A stretch of 64,000 nt of DNA from a virus: positions 62,001 through 126,000 of the IMG/VR virus record IMGVR_UViG_3300036770_002724; one strand, 5' to 3'. This document shows positions 7,679 to 15,397 of this stretch, piece after piece. The notes beneath the pieces are model-generated. The model saw only the letters and a list, made by a program, of their open reading frames with translations, was not told the DNA's origin and did not search any database. The first letter of the stretch is position 1. The number at the start of each line of letters is the position of its first letter. The translations under genes and the position numbers were made by a program.

Positions 7679-8497
7679 TTACCGAAGAGCCGACCGGATG
7701 TAATCCATCCACACGTCGTCGCGCGCCCACTGGGTCGCTTGGATGTCGATGCTCTTGAGATCAATGCCTTTGCGAGCGACATAGGCGTCGACCCGGTCGA
7801 GATTCAACAGTTTGTCGTACAGCTTGCCCGTGACGAACGCTTTGGCTTGTCGCTCTACTGAAGACCCTTCAGGGTCGGCCTTGAACCCCAGCGGCGTCAC
7901 TCCGCGCTCTACGTCTGAGAGAGCGCGGTCCATCGCAGGGCGAACCTCGCGGTCGAAGTACTCTCGCACTAGGTCGTCCACCTTGCGCTGGGTGTCCGTC
8001 TTGAGTTCCTCGACCCACTGTTCCAAGGCACGGGCGTTTTCATCTTCGCGACGGGACATCTCCCGCTCGATCTTGTTGTATTCTTGGTGGGTCACCCGGT
8101 TGATTTCGTTCTTCTTATCCAGTGCCCGGATCAGTCCTGCGTACTCACGAGCCCCACCTACTTCCTTGAGGTTTCCATCCGTCACCCGCCACATGGACAC
8201 TTCCTGTTTGTCCGTGTCGTACACCCATAGGTATTTCCATTGAGGCCCACTTCGGACGCGGATCTCTCGGGCGCCGGGTCCGCCGACCTCGGGCTCTTCA
8301 GCCGTGTCTCCGGCCAGGCTTCCGGAGTGCGTGGACAGGACGTATTTCGTTCCTGCGACGGTCTCAGTGTGCGTGTTCCGCACGAAGGGCCGGATCGGGA
8401 TGATGTCCACGGCAGTTTTCAGAAGGGGCAACAGGTGGGGGCGAAGCTCAGGCTTGGCGTGGGCCAGCCTGATGACCTTGGATCGTAGGCTTGCCAT
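7679..8497 (-). CDS. Tagged accessory protein, 272 aa
   Basis: Begins with the shared tag (LRSKVIRLA at 4-12, PELRPHLLPLLK). The middle of the protein (about 120-185) is highly charged and should form a long coiled coil (KKNEINRVTHQEYNKIEREM and following). The C-terminal 70 residues are a compact mixed domain. No catalytic motif is seen and the function is unknown. It ends 178 bp after the metalloprotease gene and is followed on the same strand by two more tagged genes. Confidence 0.7.
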   Translation of the reverse strand: MASLRSKVIRLAHAKPELRPHLLPLLKTAVDIIPIRPFVRNTHTETVAGTKYVLSTHSGSLAGDTAEEPEVGGPGAREIRVRSGPQWKYLWVYDTDKQEVSMWRVTDGNLKEVGGAREYAGLIRALDKKNEINRVTHQEYNKIEREMSRREDENARALEQWVEELKTDTQRKVDDLVREYFDREVRPAMDRALSDVERGVTPLGFKADPEGSSVERQAKAFVTGKLYDKLLNLDRVDAYVARKGIDLKSIDIQATQWARDDVWMDYIRSALR

Positions 8498-8506
8498 GTG
8501 ATTCGC

Positions 8507-9079
8507 TCAGGGTGCATGGAGGTGGATCTGGATGGTGATAAGCAGGTCTTTTGCGAGTTGCTCGTTGATCGTCTTTCGCATCCGGTCGAACCGCATTTCG
8601 GCAATTTCGTAGTGACCTGTGGGGTCAACGTCGTCGAGGTATTTGCTAAGGTTCGTTATCTCTCCCTTCTCGAACACCTGAAAAAGCTGTTTGAGTGGAA
8701 GTTTGATGCTTGGGTCTTGGCTCAAGAACGCGATGTAATCGCCACCCCACTTGTTCTTGATATAGTTCAAGAGTGAGGTGTCCAGATTAGCGTCGAGTGG
8801 TCCATCCACATTGAAGTCGTACCCCATGAAGTATGACTCCTCCACCCGGCGTTTCCCTGTTTCTTTGACGTACTTCCTGAGCCACGGGCTCTTCCTCATC
8901 TTGGCGAGAGCCTTTTGGTAGAGCCCTTCCATTTTCGGGTTCTGGCGGGTGGGCTTGGACACGTCATACCAGGACATGTCGTATATCGACGTCGACGCTT
9001 CTTTCAAGAGGGGCAGCAAGTGAGACCGAAGCTCAGGACGCTGGTGCGCGAGGCGGATGACCTTGGATCGTAGGCTCAT
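8507..9079 (-). CDS. Tagged accessory protein, 190 aa, with L-K-E-A junction
   Basis: The N-terminal tag (LRSKVIRLA, PELRSHLLPLLK) is followed directly by EAS, giving L-K-E-A, which fits the (L/I)-x-E-(A/G/S) site of T4-type prohead proteases. The remainder is a soluble, Lys/Tyr-rich domain with no recognised family. The first 30 bases are nearly identical at DNA level to the starts at 5679-6464 and 7679-8497. It stands 9 bp upstream of the 7679-8497 gene in transcription order. Confidence 0.7.
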   Translation of the reverse strand: MSLRSKVIRLAHQRPELRSHLLPLLKEASTSIYDMSWYDVSKPTRQNPKMEGLYQKALAKMRKSPWLRKYVKETGKRRVEESYFMGYDFNVDGPLDANLDTSLLNYIKNKWGGDYIAFLSQDPSIKLPLKQLFQVFEKGEITNLSKYLDDVDPTGHYEIAEMRFDRMRKTINEQLAKDLLITIQIHLHAP

Positions 9080-9122
9080 ACCCCAAGACGGGGAATAAGA
9101 AGGCTAACGAAAGGGCTGGGGG

Positions 9123-10022
9123 TCAGGGATACCGTCCTCGGCGGTGGTTTTGGACGATCCGCATGGCTTCCTGCTCCGACTTCGCCTTCTCGATGAGTGC
9201 GTACAAGAAGTTCAGTTCGTAAACCGTGATCTCCCCTTTGCGGTAGTCGTCGCTCACGGCATCATACGCGCGACTGTAGGACTTGGCACGTTTCAACAAG
9301 GGGAGGAGAGCAGGTCGAAACTCTGGCTTTTGGTAAGCCAGCCGGACGATTTGGCCTCGAAGGCTAGACGTCTTGCGGATGTTCGGCGTGATCGCCTGGT
9401 GCATCCAGTGCTCCGAGGTCTGGACGTGGCCCGCTCGGACGAACTTCGCAACGTGCTTGTCGAACTGCGACATCGGGAACGCCTTCGCCACCCGCACGAC
9501 GTAGCCCTCTGCTGGAGCCGACGAACTGAACAGGGACTTGAACGGATAGAGCCCCATGATTTTCTTGGTGTCCCACCGTCCGCGCCAGACGACCGGGGCG
9601 TGAGGGATGTCCAACAGCTTCGCCCATTCCTCCACCTCGTCCCAAGGACGAGCGTTGTTGCTCCCGTCTGCGACCCCGAACAATACGAAGTAGTCGGGAA
9701 GAAGGTCATACGCGATGGAGTGCTTGGCGTAGAGGTTCTCCCCCATGAACCGCCAACCATCGGGCGCCCCCATGCAACCGATCTCGCGAGCCTTGCCCTT
9801 GACGTAGTCGCGCGAAGGATGCCCCTTTGATTCCGTGGACCGAGCGTGACATTCGCCTGACGAGTAGATGGTGGTGTTCTCCCCGTCCATCTTCTCAGTC
9901 ACGACGACCTCTTTGCCCTCAAACATCTTCTCGACGGTTTCTAGGCTGTGCGTCTTGTCGTCAGACGTGGATCCTAGAGACCACGGAAGATGGTATGTCC
10001 GAGGGTATTTGGTCTTTGTCAT
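9123..10022 (-). CDS. RNA ligase (Rnl2/PF09414-like) fused to tagged domain
   Basis: A 299-residue protein. Residues 40-210 carry nucleotidyltransferase motifs of the RNA ligase family: motif I TEKMDGENTT with predicted adenylated Lys44, a motif III-like stretch ending YFVLFGV (111-117), motif IV EGYVVRV (172-178) and a motif V-like VAKFVRAG. Such enzymes seal RNA breaks, often repairing host tRNA cuts. Residues 220-244 are the shared tag (LRGQIVRLA, LLPLLKR), followed by a 50-residue helical tail. The ligase thus appears joined to a former tagged gene. The ATG at 10022 is chosen because the ligase core starts there. Confidence 0.8.
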   Translation of the reverse strand: MTKTKYPRTYHLPWSLGSTSDDKTHSLETVEKMFEGKEVVVTEKMDGENTTIYSSGECHARSTESKGHPSRDYVKGKAREIGCMGAPDGWRFMGENLYAKHSIAYDLLPDYFVLFGVADGSNNARPWDEVEEWAKLLDIPHAPVVWRGRWDTKKIMGLYPFKSLFSSSAPAEGYVVRVAKAFPMSQFDKHVAKFVRAGHVQTSEHWMHQAITPNIRKTSSLRGQIVRLAYQKPEFRPALLPLLKRAKSYSRAYDAVSDDYRKGEITVYELNFLYALIEKAKSEQEAMRIVQNHRRGRYP

Positions 10023-10169
10023 GGCTCGTCTTAGCCGGGTTATCCAAGAAATAACGGAGCCCCCAGCGTGTACACAGGAGGGCTTGGTGCGACGTGTGAG
10101 GGGGTGATTTTTTTTGTCTGGAACCGTGTCCGTTTTGAGTAGTGCCTTGCAGGACGAAAGGACGGACAG

Positions 10170-12608
10170 ATGCACAGCAAGTTCGCACTCCACAACCTCA
10201 AGGGAAACCCCACGACCTACTACTTGGTCGAGTCCGAAGCGGTCTCTGCGCCGACGACTCCGGGACCGAAAGCCAGCCACCATATCGCGATCCTCGATGT
10301 GTCGGGATCCATGTACGGGGACATGGAGGCTGTTCGTTCGACCGTCGAGAAGGTCTTTACTGCACAGGAGTTCAATGACCCCTCTCAGTTGATCTCCCTC
10401 ATCACCTATTCGTCGAACCCTGATTGTCGGGTTCACTTCAGCCGCATCACCGTGGCAGATGTTCTTGCTCCAGGCAGCCTTCCGCTACGGGAGATCCGCT
10501 CGCTTCATACGCGCGGTTTGACCTGCATCTCCCAGGCACTTGAGGCTGCCGAGGAGTTGATCCACGACGACGAGATCACCGCGATTTCCCTCCACTCGGA
10601 TGGCTACGCGAACGATCCGTCGCCCTTCGCGGAAAGCCAGCGGTTGCTCCAGGCCGCACGGGAGATTGCGGCTCACCCTAACGTCTTCTGCAACACGGTC
10701 GCGTATCGCTCTTCTTGCGACTTCGCTCTCCTCACGGCGGTAGCGAACCAGCTTTCCGGCAAGTGTGTTCAGGCAACCTCCGCCAAAGGCGTCTACGATG
10801 CCCTGGTCGATTCCCAGAGACTTCTTGGTGGTCGCGTAGCTCCCACGGTCGAGGTGGGGCTGGGCTCTGCTGACTTCGTCACGTTCGTCTCAAAGAAGGC
10901 TCGCAAGATCCTTGGAGGCACCGCATCCCTGATGGTCCGGGGGCTTTCGGCAGATGACGACATGACGGCTTACAGGTATCGGCGCGTTGATGAGGCGGCT
11001 TACGCGGCCTCCCCCGCTTCCGAGAACGATCTGGATGCTCTCTTGGCTTTTTGCCGGTCGAACATCGCCCTGGGCAACCTCAATCCGGCCAAGTACGCCA
11101 TGATCACCACTCGGATCCCTGACCTAATCGGGCCGCACGTCCGAGCGATGGTCAACGCGGAGGTAGCCTCTTGGGCGCTTGCCGTCGAGACCCTGCTGTT
11201 CCGCGACCTCACGACTCCCGTTCACCAGAGCCCTTCCTATGGGCTCTCGGGGGCATCCACGAACACCCTGGCTGTCTTGGATGTGCTTGCGAAGCACAAG
11301 GGCTCGTTGCGGGTGCATATGCCCACCCTGCTGGACGGTTACAAGCGGCGAGGGGTGAAGAGGATTCCGGGCACCCGTGAGTCGGATGGTTCCGTCACGA
11401 AGCCGGACTTCTCGACCAAGCTCCGGTCCAAGGAGGAGTGGGTTCCGGTCTCCGGGGTCGAGATCAACCGAGACACGGCCACCGTCAATCTGCGTCTGGT
11501 GCAGGATGTTGACCTCGTGGACTCCGCTGGGACGGTCATCCCAGAGGTGGCAGGCATCAAGCTCGATCTCAAGGACTTCAAGAACTACACGCTCGTGTCC
11601 GACGGACAGGTCAACGTCGGGCGTCTACAGGTGAGGACATCCGATAAGCGGTGCTTCTCGGATCTCAAGTCTCTGGGGGTCGCTCAAGGGGACTTCGACC
11701 CCAATCAGGGGTCCGAGATCCATCTTGCGGATCTCCCGTTGGTCGATTACGACCGTCCGGTCGGCAGCATCACGGCACAGGGGTATGACCGGCTTCTGAA
11801 GCTCACGGTCCTTCAGAAGATCCTGAACGGCATTTCCGGTGAGGCGTCTGAGGTGTTCACGTCTGAGCAGATCGTGGAGTTGAAGCGGCACTACCTCACT
11901 CCCGCTCTGTACTTCAGCCCTCCCACGACCACGGCCCATGCGGACTTGAAGGCTGCGCTGGCGGCAGGCGAGGTCGATGTTCGGACCTCGTACAAGGTCA
12001 AGATGGGCATCCCGTCTATCCGCTCTGTCGCAGAGCTTTACTCGGGCAACGCTTATCTCCAGCGGAGGTTCACGTTCACGGGGGAGGACGGTAAGGCTGC
12101 TGAGAAGCCTCTCCTTTCGATGTTTTCCCAGAAGGGGGTCTGGGGTATCAAGGCGCTTTCTTCTCGTACCAAGCTGGATGAGATCGACGCCTTGACGTAT
12201 CCGATCTACGCCGAGGTCTTCGGTCTCGACTCGACGGGTGCCCTCAAAGACCTTCTTTCTTCTATCGGTGTTGATTCGACGTCCGTGCTGGATGCCTTGG
12301 CTCATCGGGTCACGGCACCAGACAAGGTGGGCGAGGTTCTTCTCGGGGTCTCTCGGCAAGTGGACGCCGCTATCGAAGCGATCTACTCCGAAGACATCAT
12401 CCCGCTGGCCTTCTACGTTGGGGCCACGGGGCTTGTTCCAGATGCTCTTGGGGCCAAGGCCATGACGCCGGATGACTTCGTTTCGAGTCATCCGGCGGTG
12501 AAGCTCTCCAAGGATGAGAAGGAGGCGATGTTCTATGCTCTTCCTGGGGGTCTTGTCCTGAGCGTTTTCACTTCGGCGGAGCACTTCACGACGGATACGG
12601 CAAAGTGA
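10170..12608 (+). CDS. von Willebrand factor A (MIDAS) domain protein, 812 aa
   Basis: Residues 35-230 form a vWA domain with a complete metal-ion-dependent adhesion site: DVSGSM at 42-47, a Thr in TRGLTCISQAL, and Asp in HSDGY. The remaining 580 residues have no motif that I recognise; they are soluble and include alternating alpha and beta stretches. vWA proteins commonly bind partner proteins through a divalent metal. No MoxR-type ATPase, the usual partner, is visible in the window. The gene has its own upstream region, divergent from the RNA ligase, and ends at a strong terminator. Confidence 0.8.
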   Translation: MHSKFALHNLKGNPTTYYLVESEAVSAPTTPGPKASHHIAILDVSGSMYGDMEAVRSTVEKVFTAQEFNDPSQLISLITYSSNPDCRVHFSRITVADVLAPGSLPLREIRSLHTRGLTCISQALEAAEELIHDDEITAISLHSDGYANDPSPFAESQRLLQAAREIAAHPNVFCNTVAYRSSCDFALLTAVANQLSGKCVQATSAKGVYDALVDSQRLLGGRVAPTVEVGLGSADFVTFVSKKARKILGGTASLMVRGLSADDDMTAYRYRRVDEAAYAASPASENDLDALLAFCRSNIALGNLNPAKYAMITTRIPDLIGPHVRAMVNAEVASWALAVETLLFRDLTTPVHQSPSYGLSGASTNTLAVLDVLAKHKGSLRVHMPTLLDGYKRRGVKRIPGTRESDGSVTKPDFSTKLRSKEEWVPVSGVEINRDTATVNLRLVQDVDLVDSAGTVIPEVAGIKLDLKDFKNYTLVSDGQVNVGRLQVRTSDKRCFSDLKSLGVAQGDFDPNQGSEIHLADLPLVDYDRPVGSITAQGYDRLLKLTVLQKILNGISGEASEVFTSEQIVELKRHYLTPALYFSPPTTTAHADLKAALAAGEVDVRTSYKVKMGIPSIRSVAELYSGNAYLQRRFTFTGEDGKAAEKPLLSMFSQKGVWGIKALSSRTKLDEIDALTYPIYAEVFGLDSTGALKDLLSSIGVDSTSVLDALAHRVTAPDKVGEVLLGVSRQVDAAIEAIYSEDIIPLAFYVGATGLVPDALGAKAMTPDDFVSSHPAVKLSKDEKEAMFYALPGGLVLSVFTSAEHFTTDTAK

Positions 12609-12612
12609 AGTC

Positions 12613-12655
12613 CCTTGGGACACCGACCTGATCGAAATCAGGTCGGTGTCCAAGG
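12613..12655 (+). terminator. Bidirectional terminator between convergent genes
   Basis: A near-perfect hairpin with arms GGACACCGACCTGAT and ATCAGGTCGGTGTCC around a CGAA loop, extended by CCTTG/CAAGG with one bulged G. It lies between the vWA gene and the minus-strand methyltransferase-like gene, whose stop codon is inside it. Confidence 0.85.
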
Positions 12656-13165
12656 CACAACGTCATCGGACAACGCCGCTCGTTCCTCGGGTCTCAGATC
12701 GCGCGGGCTCCCCTCTCCCCCGTAGACGATCAGATCGTTCTGGGGATGGCGGACTTCGGCCAAGACGGTTCGCCGGGCCAAGGCCCGAAACAGGTCGGGC
12801 GTCCCGCAGGACGACCCTCCGGTGTTGCAGCCCAAGTAGATCACGACCGGGCTCGTTTCGATGATCTCCAGAAGACCTGGGGACTTCCAGTTGACCGGCC
12901 AAGCCAAGAAGGCTACGTCCGGTCTTTCCTGACGGCGAGCAGTCGCCTCAAAGTACTCGGTTCGGACGACCAGTTCCGGAGGCTCGCGGGAGAAGACCCC
13001 GAGGTTCATGGGCGTCCGGTCTATCGCGACCACCTGGGAGGCGCCCATGCCCAGGAGGGCTCTCGTGTGCGTAAGGTCGCCTGCTCCGAGATCCCAGACG
13101 GCTCGGTTCCAGACGAAGTTTGCGACGACCCGCTCCATCTCGCGGGTCAGTGAGCCGTAGGGCAT
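12638..13165 (-). CDS. SAM-dependent methyltransferase-like protein
   Basis: A 175-residue protein. Residues 23-31 (VWDLGAGDL) match the glycine-rich motif I of class I methyltransferases, and the acidic residue at the end of strand 2 is Asp49 (VVAIDRT). It is shorter than most complete enzymes and I see no clear DPPY or PC catalytic motif, so the substrate is unknown and it may be degenerate. The start MPYGSLTREME follows AGGAGGGG; a longer reading through the structured upstream element is not supported. Confidence 0.65.
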   Translation of the reverse strand: MPYGSLTREMERVVANFVWNRAVWDLGAGDLTHTRALLGMGASQVVAIDRTPMNLGVFSREPPELVVRTEYFEATARRQERPDVAFLAWPVNWKSPGLLEIIETSPVVIYLGCNTGGSSCGTPDLFRALARRTVLAEVRHPQNDLIVYGGEGSPRDLRPEERAALSDDVVPWTPT

Positions 13166-13172
13166 AGCCCCT

Positions 13173-13316
13173 CCTTGTGCCCTCCAGAGAGGACGCCTCA
13201 AAACCCGTACCCTTTGGGTAGCGGGCTTTAGCCCCGGAGCCGGACAACGAAACAGCCCCGGGACTTCATCAGGTGGGAGGCGAGATGTCGAGGCGCCCTC
13301 CCGGGAGGGCACAAGG
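13173..13316 (-). other. 144-bp structured element with 13-bp terminal inverted repeats
   Basis: CCTTGTGCCCTCC (13173-13185) and GGAGGGCACAAGG (13304-13316) are perfect inverted repeats closing a 118-bp interior. Inside are further arms: CGCCTC/GAGGCG, CCCGTACCC-TTT-GGGTAGCGGG, GGGC-TTTA-GCCC, and CCCGG/CCGGG. The right end also contains the 16-bp palindrome 13295-13310. It fills the space between the minus-strand genes at 13327 and 12638. It could be a structured RNA leader or a miniature inverted-repeat element. Confidence 0.6.
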
Positions 13317-13326
13317 CCCTCTGATA

Positions 13327-13545
13327 CTACCGGGGCCGGACCAGCCGGTAGTACTCGGTCGTCTTGTCTGCGGCGTCGGTGACGCGCATGAAGCGGGCTC
13401 CCGGCCCGCTCTCATACTTGTCGTCCGCCGCGAACTCCAGGGTCACCATCTGACCCTGGAAGGCGCGGGGGACATCCCAGCGCCCCTCCGCCACCTTGGC
13501 GGGGACGGTCTTAGTCGCCTTGTAGTTGAAACCGTTGACCTTCAT
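13327..13545 (-). CDS. Small protein of unknown function, 72 aa
   Basis: Starts MKVNGFNYKATKTV and has a beta-rich look with Gly/Asp turns (EFAADDKYESGPGARFMRV), perhaps a small beta-barrel. No family is recognised. The ATG lies only 4 bp after the TAGCTA box of a promoter of the TTGTGGCTAAA class, with no room for a ribosome site, so translation is probably leaderless. A longer in-frame start upstream would cross the promoter and is rejected. Confidence 0.7.
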   Translation of the reverse strand: MKVNGFNYKATKTVPAKVAEGRWDVPRAFQGQMVTLEFAADDKYESGPGARFMRVTDAADKTTEYYRLVRPR

Positions 13546-13549
13546 GCCA

Positions 13550-13583
13550 TAGCTACTCGTGACCGAGCCCGGTTTAGCCACAA
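13550..13583 (-). promoter_or_regulatory. Phage promoter, TTGTGGCTAAA-N17-TAGCTA class
   Basis: On the minus strand TTGTGGCTAAA (13583-13573) is followed after 17 bp by TAGCTA (13555-13550), and the ATG at 13545 follows after 4 bp. The same two boxes with the same spacing occur at four other places in the window, each before a gene start. Confidence 0.75.
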
Positions 13584-13648
13584 AACGACAGACGCTTCCC
13601 GAATTCCCACGGGGGTCTCGCTTTTTGTTCAATGCACTCAATCAAGTG

Positions 13649-13984
13649 ATGAGCACCCTACGTTCCAAGCTGATCCGACTGGCTCGCCAGCAGCCTACCC
13701 TTCGCCCGCACTTGCTGCCCCTACTGAGGGAGGCTTCTTCTATGGATGATGATCTGGAGTTGTCGGTCTATGAACTCTTTCCCCGCCCCGAGACTGCTAG
13801 GGCTGAAGCTGAGATCCGAAAAGAAATCGACGACGCCGTCATGGCTACCGTCAAATCCTACAAGAACATCGAAAAACTGATTAAAAAGTACAGCCACCTG
13901 GGCACGGAAGACACCGAGTCTCGGAAGCTGATCTGGGACGACTGGGAAATCTCTATGGAGAAGGCCCTTCGCGGAAAGATGTGA
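13649..13984 (+). CDS. Tagged accessory protein, 111 aa, with L-R-E-A junction
   Basis: The tag LRSKLIRLA, LRPHLLPLLR at residues 4-28 leads into EASS, giving L-R-E-A as in prohead-protease sites. The remaining 80 residues are acidic and helical (KEIDDAVMATVKSYKNIEKLIKKY). No function is recognised. The first codons are very similar in DNA sequence to those of the next gene at 14025, so the pair may have arisen by duplication of the start region. The upstream region shares space with the divergent promoter at 13550-13583. Confidence 0.7.
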   Translation: MSTLRSKLIRLARQQPTLRPHLLPLLREASSMDDDLELSVYELFPRPETARAEAEIRKEIDDAVMATVKSYKNIEKLIKKYSHLGTEDTESRKLIWDDWEISMEKALRGKM

Positions 13985-14024
13985 CGGACGCTTCCCACAC
14001 GGGTTTGCGGGAGAGGGTTCGACC

Positions 14025-14666
14025 GTGGGTATTCTACGTTCCAAGCTGATTCGACTGGCTCACCAGCAGCCTCATCTGCGGCCCGATCTGTTGCCCCTAC
14101 TGAGGGAAGCGGGATTTGCCAGGCGCGCGGTGGATACCACCTATGAGACGAAGCTGCTTCCTCCTGTCCTCAAGACCGTATTGGGCGGTCTAGGCTTCCG
14201 GAAGCGTCTGGTCAACGTGAGGGTGAGCACCCAGTATTCGATGGCTTCTCCAGGTAACGAGGGCAGCCGGGGTTTCTTCGGTATGGTCAGCTTGAATCCT
14301 CCCAAGCTGGTCGGGTCCATCCAGTACGGTAACTGGGGCGGAGGCGGCTTGGGTAAGCCTTCCCCTGTGGACACGGATACGACCTCCCGTTCTCTTGCTG
14401 ATGGGATGGTCGTGGTCCAGGGTCAAACCGGGGGCTACGTTTACGTCAATCTCGTGATGACCCCGGAGACCTTTGAGTTCATCCAACAGGATCCCCGGAT
14501 GCCCCGGAAGCCCCAAAAGAGCCTTCTGCCGGTCTATGTCCTGAAGAATCACAATGGGGTCGAGCTGGCCCGGCATACGGACATCCGAAAGCTCACGGAT
14601 GAGATGTTGCGCTACGAGATGCAGACCGGAAATCCGACCCGAATCGAGATTCTTCAGGACTCGTAA
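14025..14666 (+). CDS. Tagged accessory protein, 213 aa, with L-R-E-A junction
   Basis: Starts at GTG preceded by GGGAGAGGG. The tag (LRSKLIRLA, LRPDLLPLLR) ends in EAG, again L-R-E-A. The rest is a beta-rich domain with a glycine-rich loop (YGNWGGGGLGKPSP) and no known motif. It follows the tagged gene at 13649 and converges on the minus-strand nuclease gene at 14675. Confidence 0.7.
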   Translation: MGILRSKLIRLAHQQPHLRPDLLPLLREAGFARRAVDTTYETKLLPPVLKTVLGGLGFRKRLVNVRVSTQYSMASPGNEGSRGFFGMVSLNPPKLVGSIQYGNWGGGGLGKPSPVDTDTTSRSLADGMVVVQGQTGGYVYVNLVMTPETFEFIQQDPRMPRKPQKSLLPVYVLKNHNGVELARHTDIRKLTDEMLRYEMQTGNPTRIEILQDS

Positions 14667-14674
14667 GCCGTAGG

Positions 14675-15043
14675 TCAAGTCTCTTCCTTTGGTTTGATCG
14701 GGGGGCAGCACCCCGTCTCAGTCCACCACCAGTCCACGACCTCCAGATCGAGCTTATCCCAGATCCACTCGGGAAGCTCGGGCAGCGAGTCGTAGGCGAA
14801 CCACTCCTCGCCTCCTCTCGTCCGTCCGCGTCGCAGTCGCTCGTGGAGCATCCCCTCCAGGTGCCCTTGATCCTTGAGCACCAGGATGATTCTTAGCTTG
14901 TAGGGGCTTCCCGTCTGAAGCTGCTTGAGGCGACGCTCCGGATCCCTCGACCGACCGATCTTCACGGCCCCCGTCGTATGGCTCTGGATGAGGTAGAGGT
15001 GAACCCCGGGTGTCGGGTTCTGTGGGGGGCTGGTGTATCGCAA
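14675..15043 (-). CDS. T5orf172/MUG113-type GIY-YIG-like protein
   Basis: A 122-residue protein with the family pattern VHLYLIQS, GAVKIGRSRDPERRLKQLQTG, a central L-rich strand, HLEGMLHERL and GGEEWFAYDSL. T5orf172/MUG113 domains are a divergent branch of the GIY-YIG nuclease fold and are common as stand-alone phage genes. Key residues KIG, R in SRDPERR and E in the HLEG helix are present. Its target is unknown. Confidence 0.8.
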   Translation of the reverse strand: MRYTSPPQNPTPGVHLYLIQSHTTGAVKIGRSRDPERRLKQLQTGSPYKLRIILVLKDQGHLEGMLHERLRRGRTRGGEEWFAYDSLPELPEWIWDKLDLEVVDWWWTETGCCPPIKPKEET

Positions 15044-15118
15044 CTCGGGGGCCTTTTTGGGGGACCGGCTATCGTCATTTTACCCTGATGGTTTTTTCAG
15101 GTTCGGGTATGTAGAGGC

Positions 15119-15397
15119 ATGACAAGGCTTCAACTCGTCAAGCTGGCAAGGCAGAGGGGCATCAAGGGGGCGTCGAAGATGCGAGTCGACGAACTCAAGT
15201 ACCATCTGTCCGATAACGGGGTGTTGCCCCAGATCCCCGAAGAGGATACGGTAGTGGAGGACGAAACGCCTCGTCCTCCTGAGATCACGATTCGACTGAA
15301 CACTCCGATGTTCCGGCACCGTCCTGTCCTGATGGCGTTCGCGGAGCTTGTCATCGCCCTCAAGGAAGCCGAGGAACTGGGCATCATCGAGACATGA
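15119..15397 (+). CDS. SAP/Rho-N-like small protein
   Basis: A 92-residue protein whose first 32 residues (LQLVKLARQRGIKGASKMRVDELKYHL) match the helix-extended-helix pattern of SAP or Rho N-terminal domains, which bind nucleic acid. The rest holds an acidic linker and a hydrophobic helix (LMAFAELVIALKEAEELG). Its stop overlaps the start of the deaminase gene (ATGA), implying co-expression. TATGTA ends 5 bp before the ATG, so a start-proximal promoter is possible, though GAGG is also present. Confidence 0.65.
   Translation: MTRLQLVKLARQRGIKGASKMRVDELKYHLSDNGVLPQIPEEDTVVEDETPRPPEITIRLNTPMFRHRPVLMAFAELVIALKEAEELGIIET

Noticed and set aside
11625-12653. Minus-strand ORF opposite the vWA gene
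   Set aside because: Arg/Asp-rich mirror frame of a clear coding gene, with no recognisable domain, and it runs through the terminator hairpin.
13203-13237. Sixth copy of the TTGTGGCTAAA promoter (GGGGCTAAA, 17 bp, TACGGG, minus strand)
   Set aside because: Only GGCTAAA matches in the first box, the second box is unlike the others, and the sequence is part of the structured element 13173-13316.
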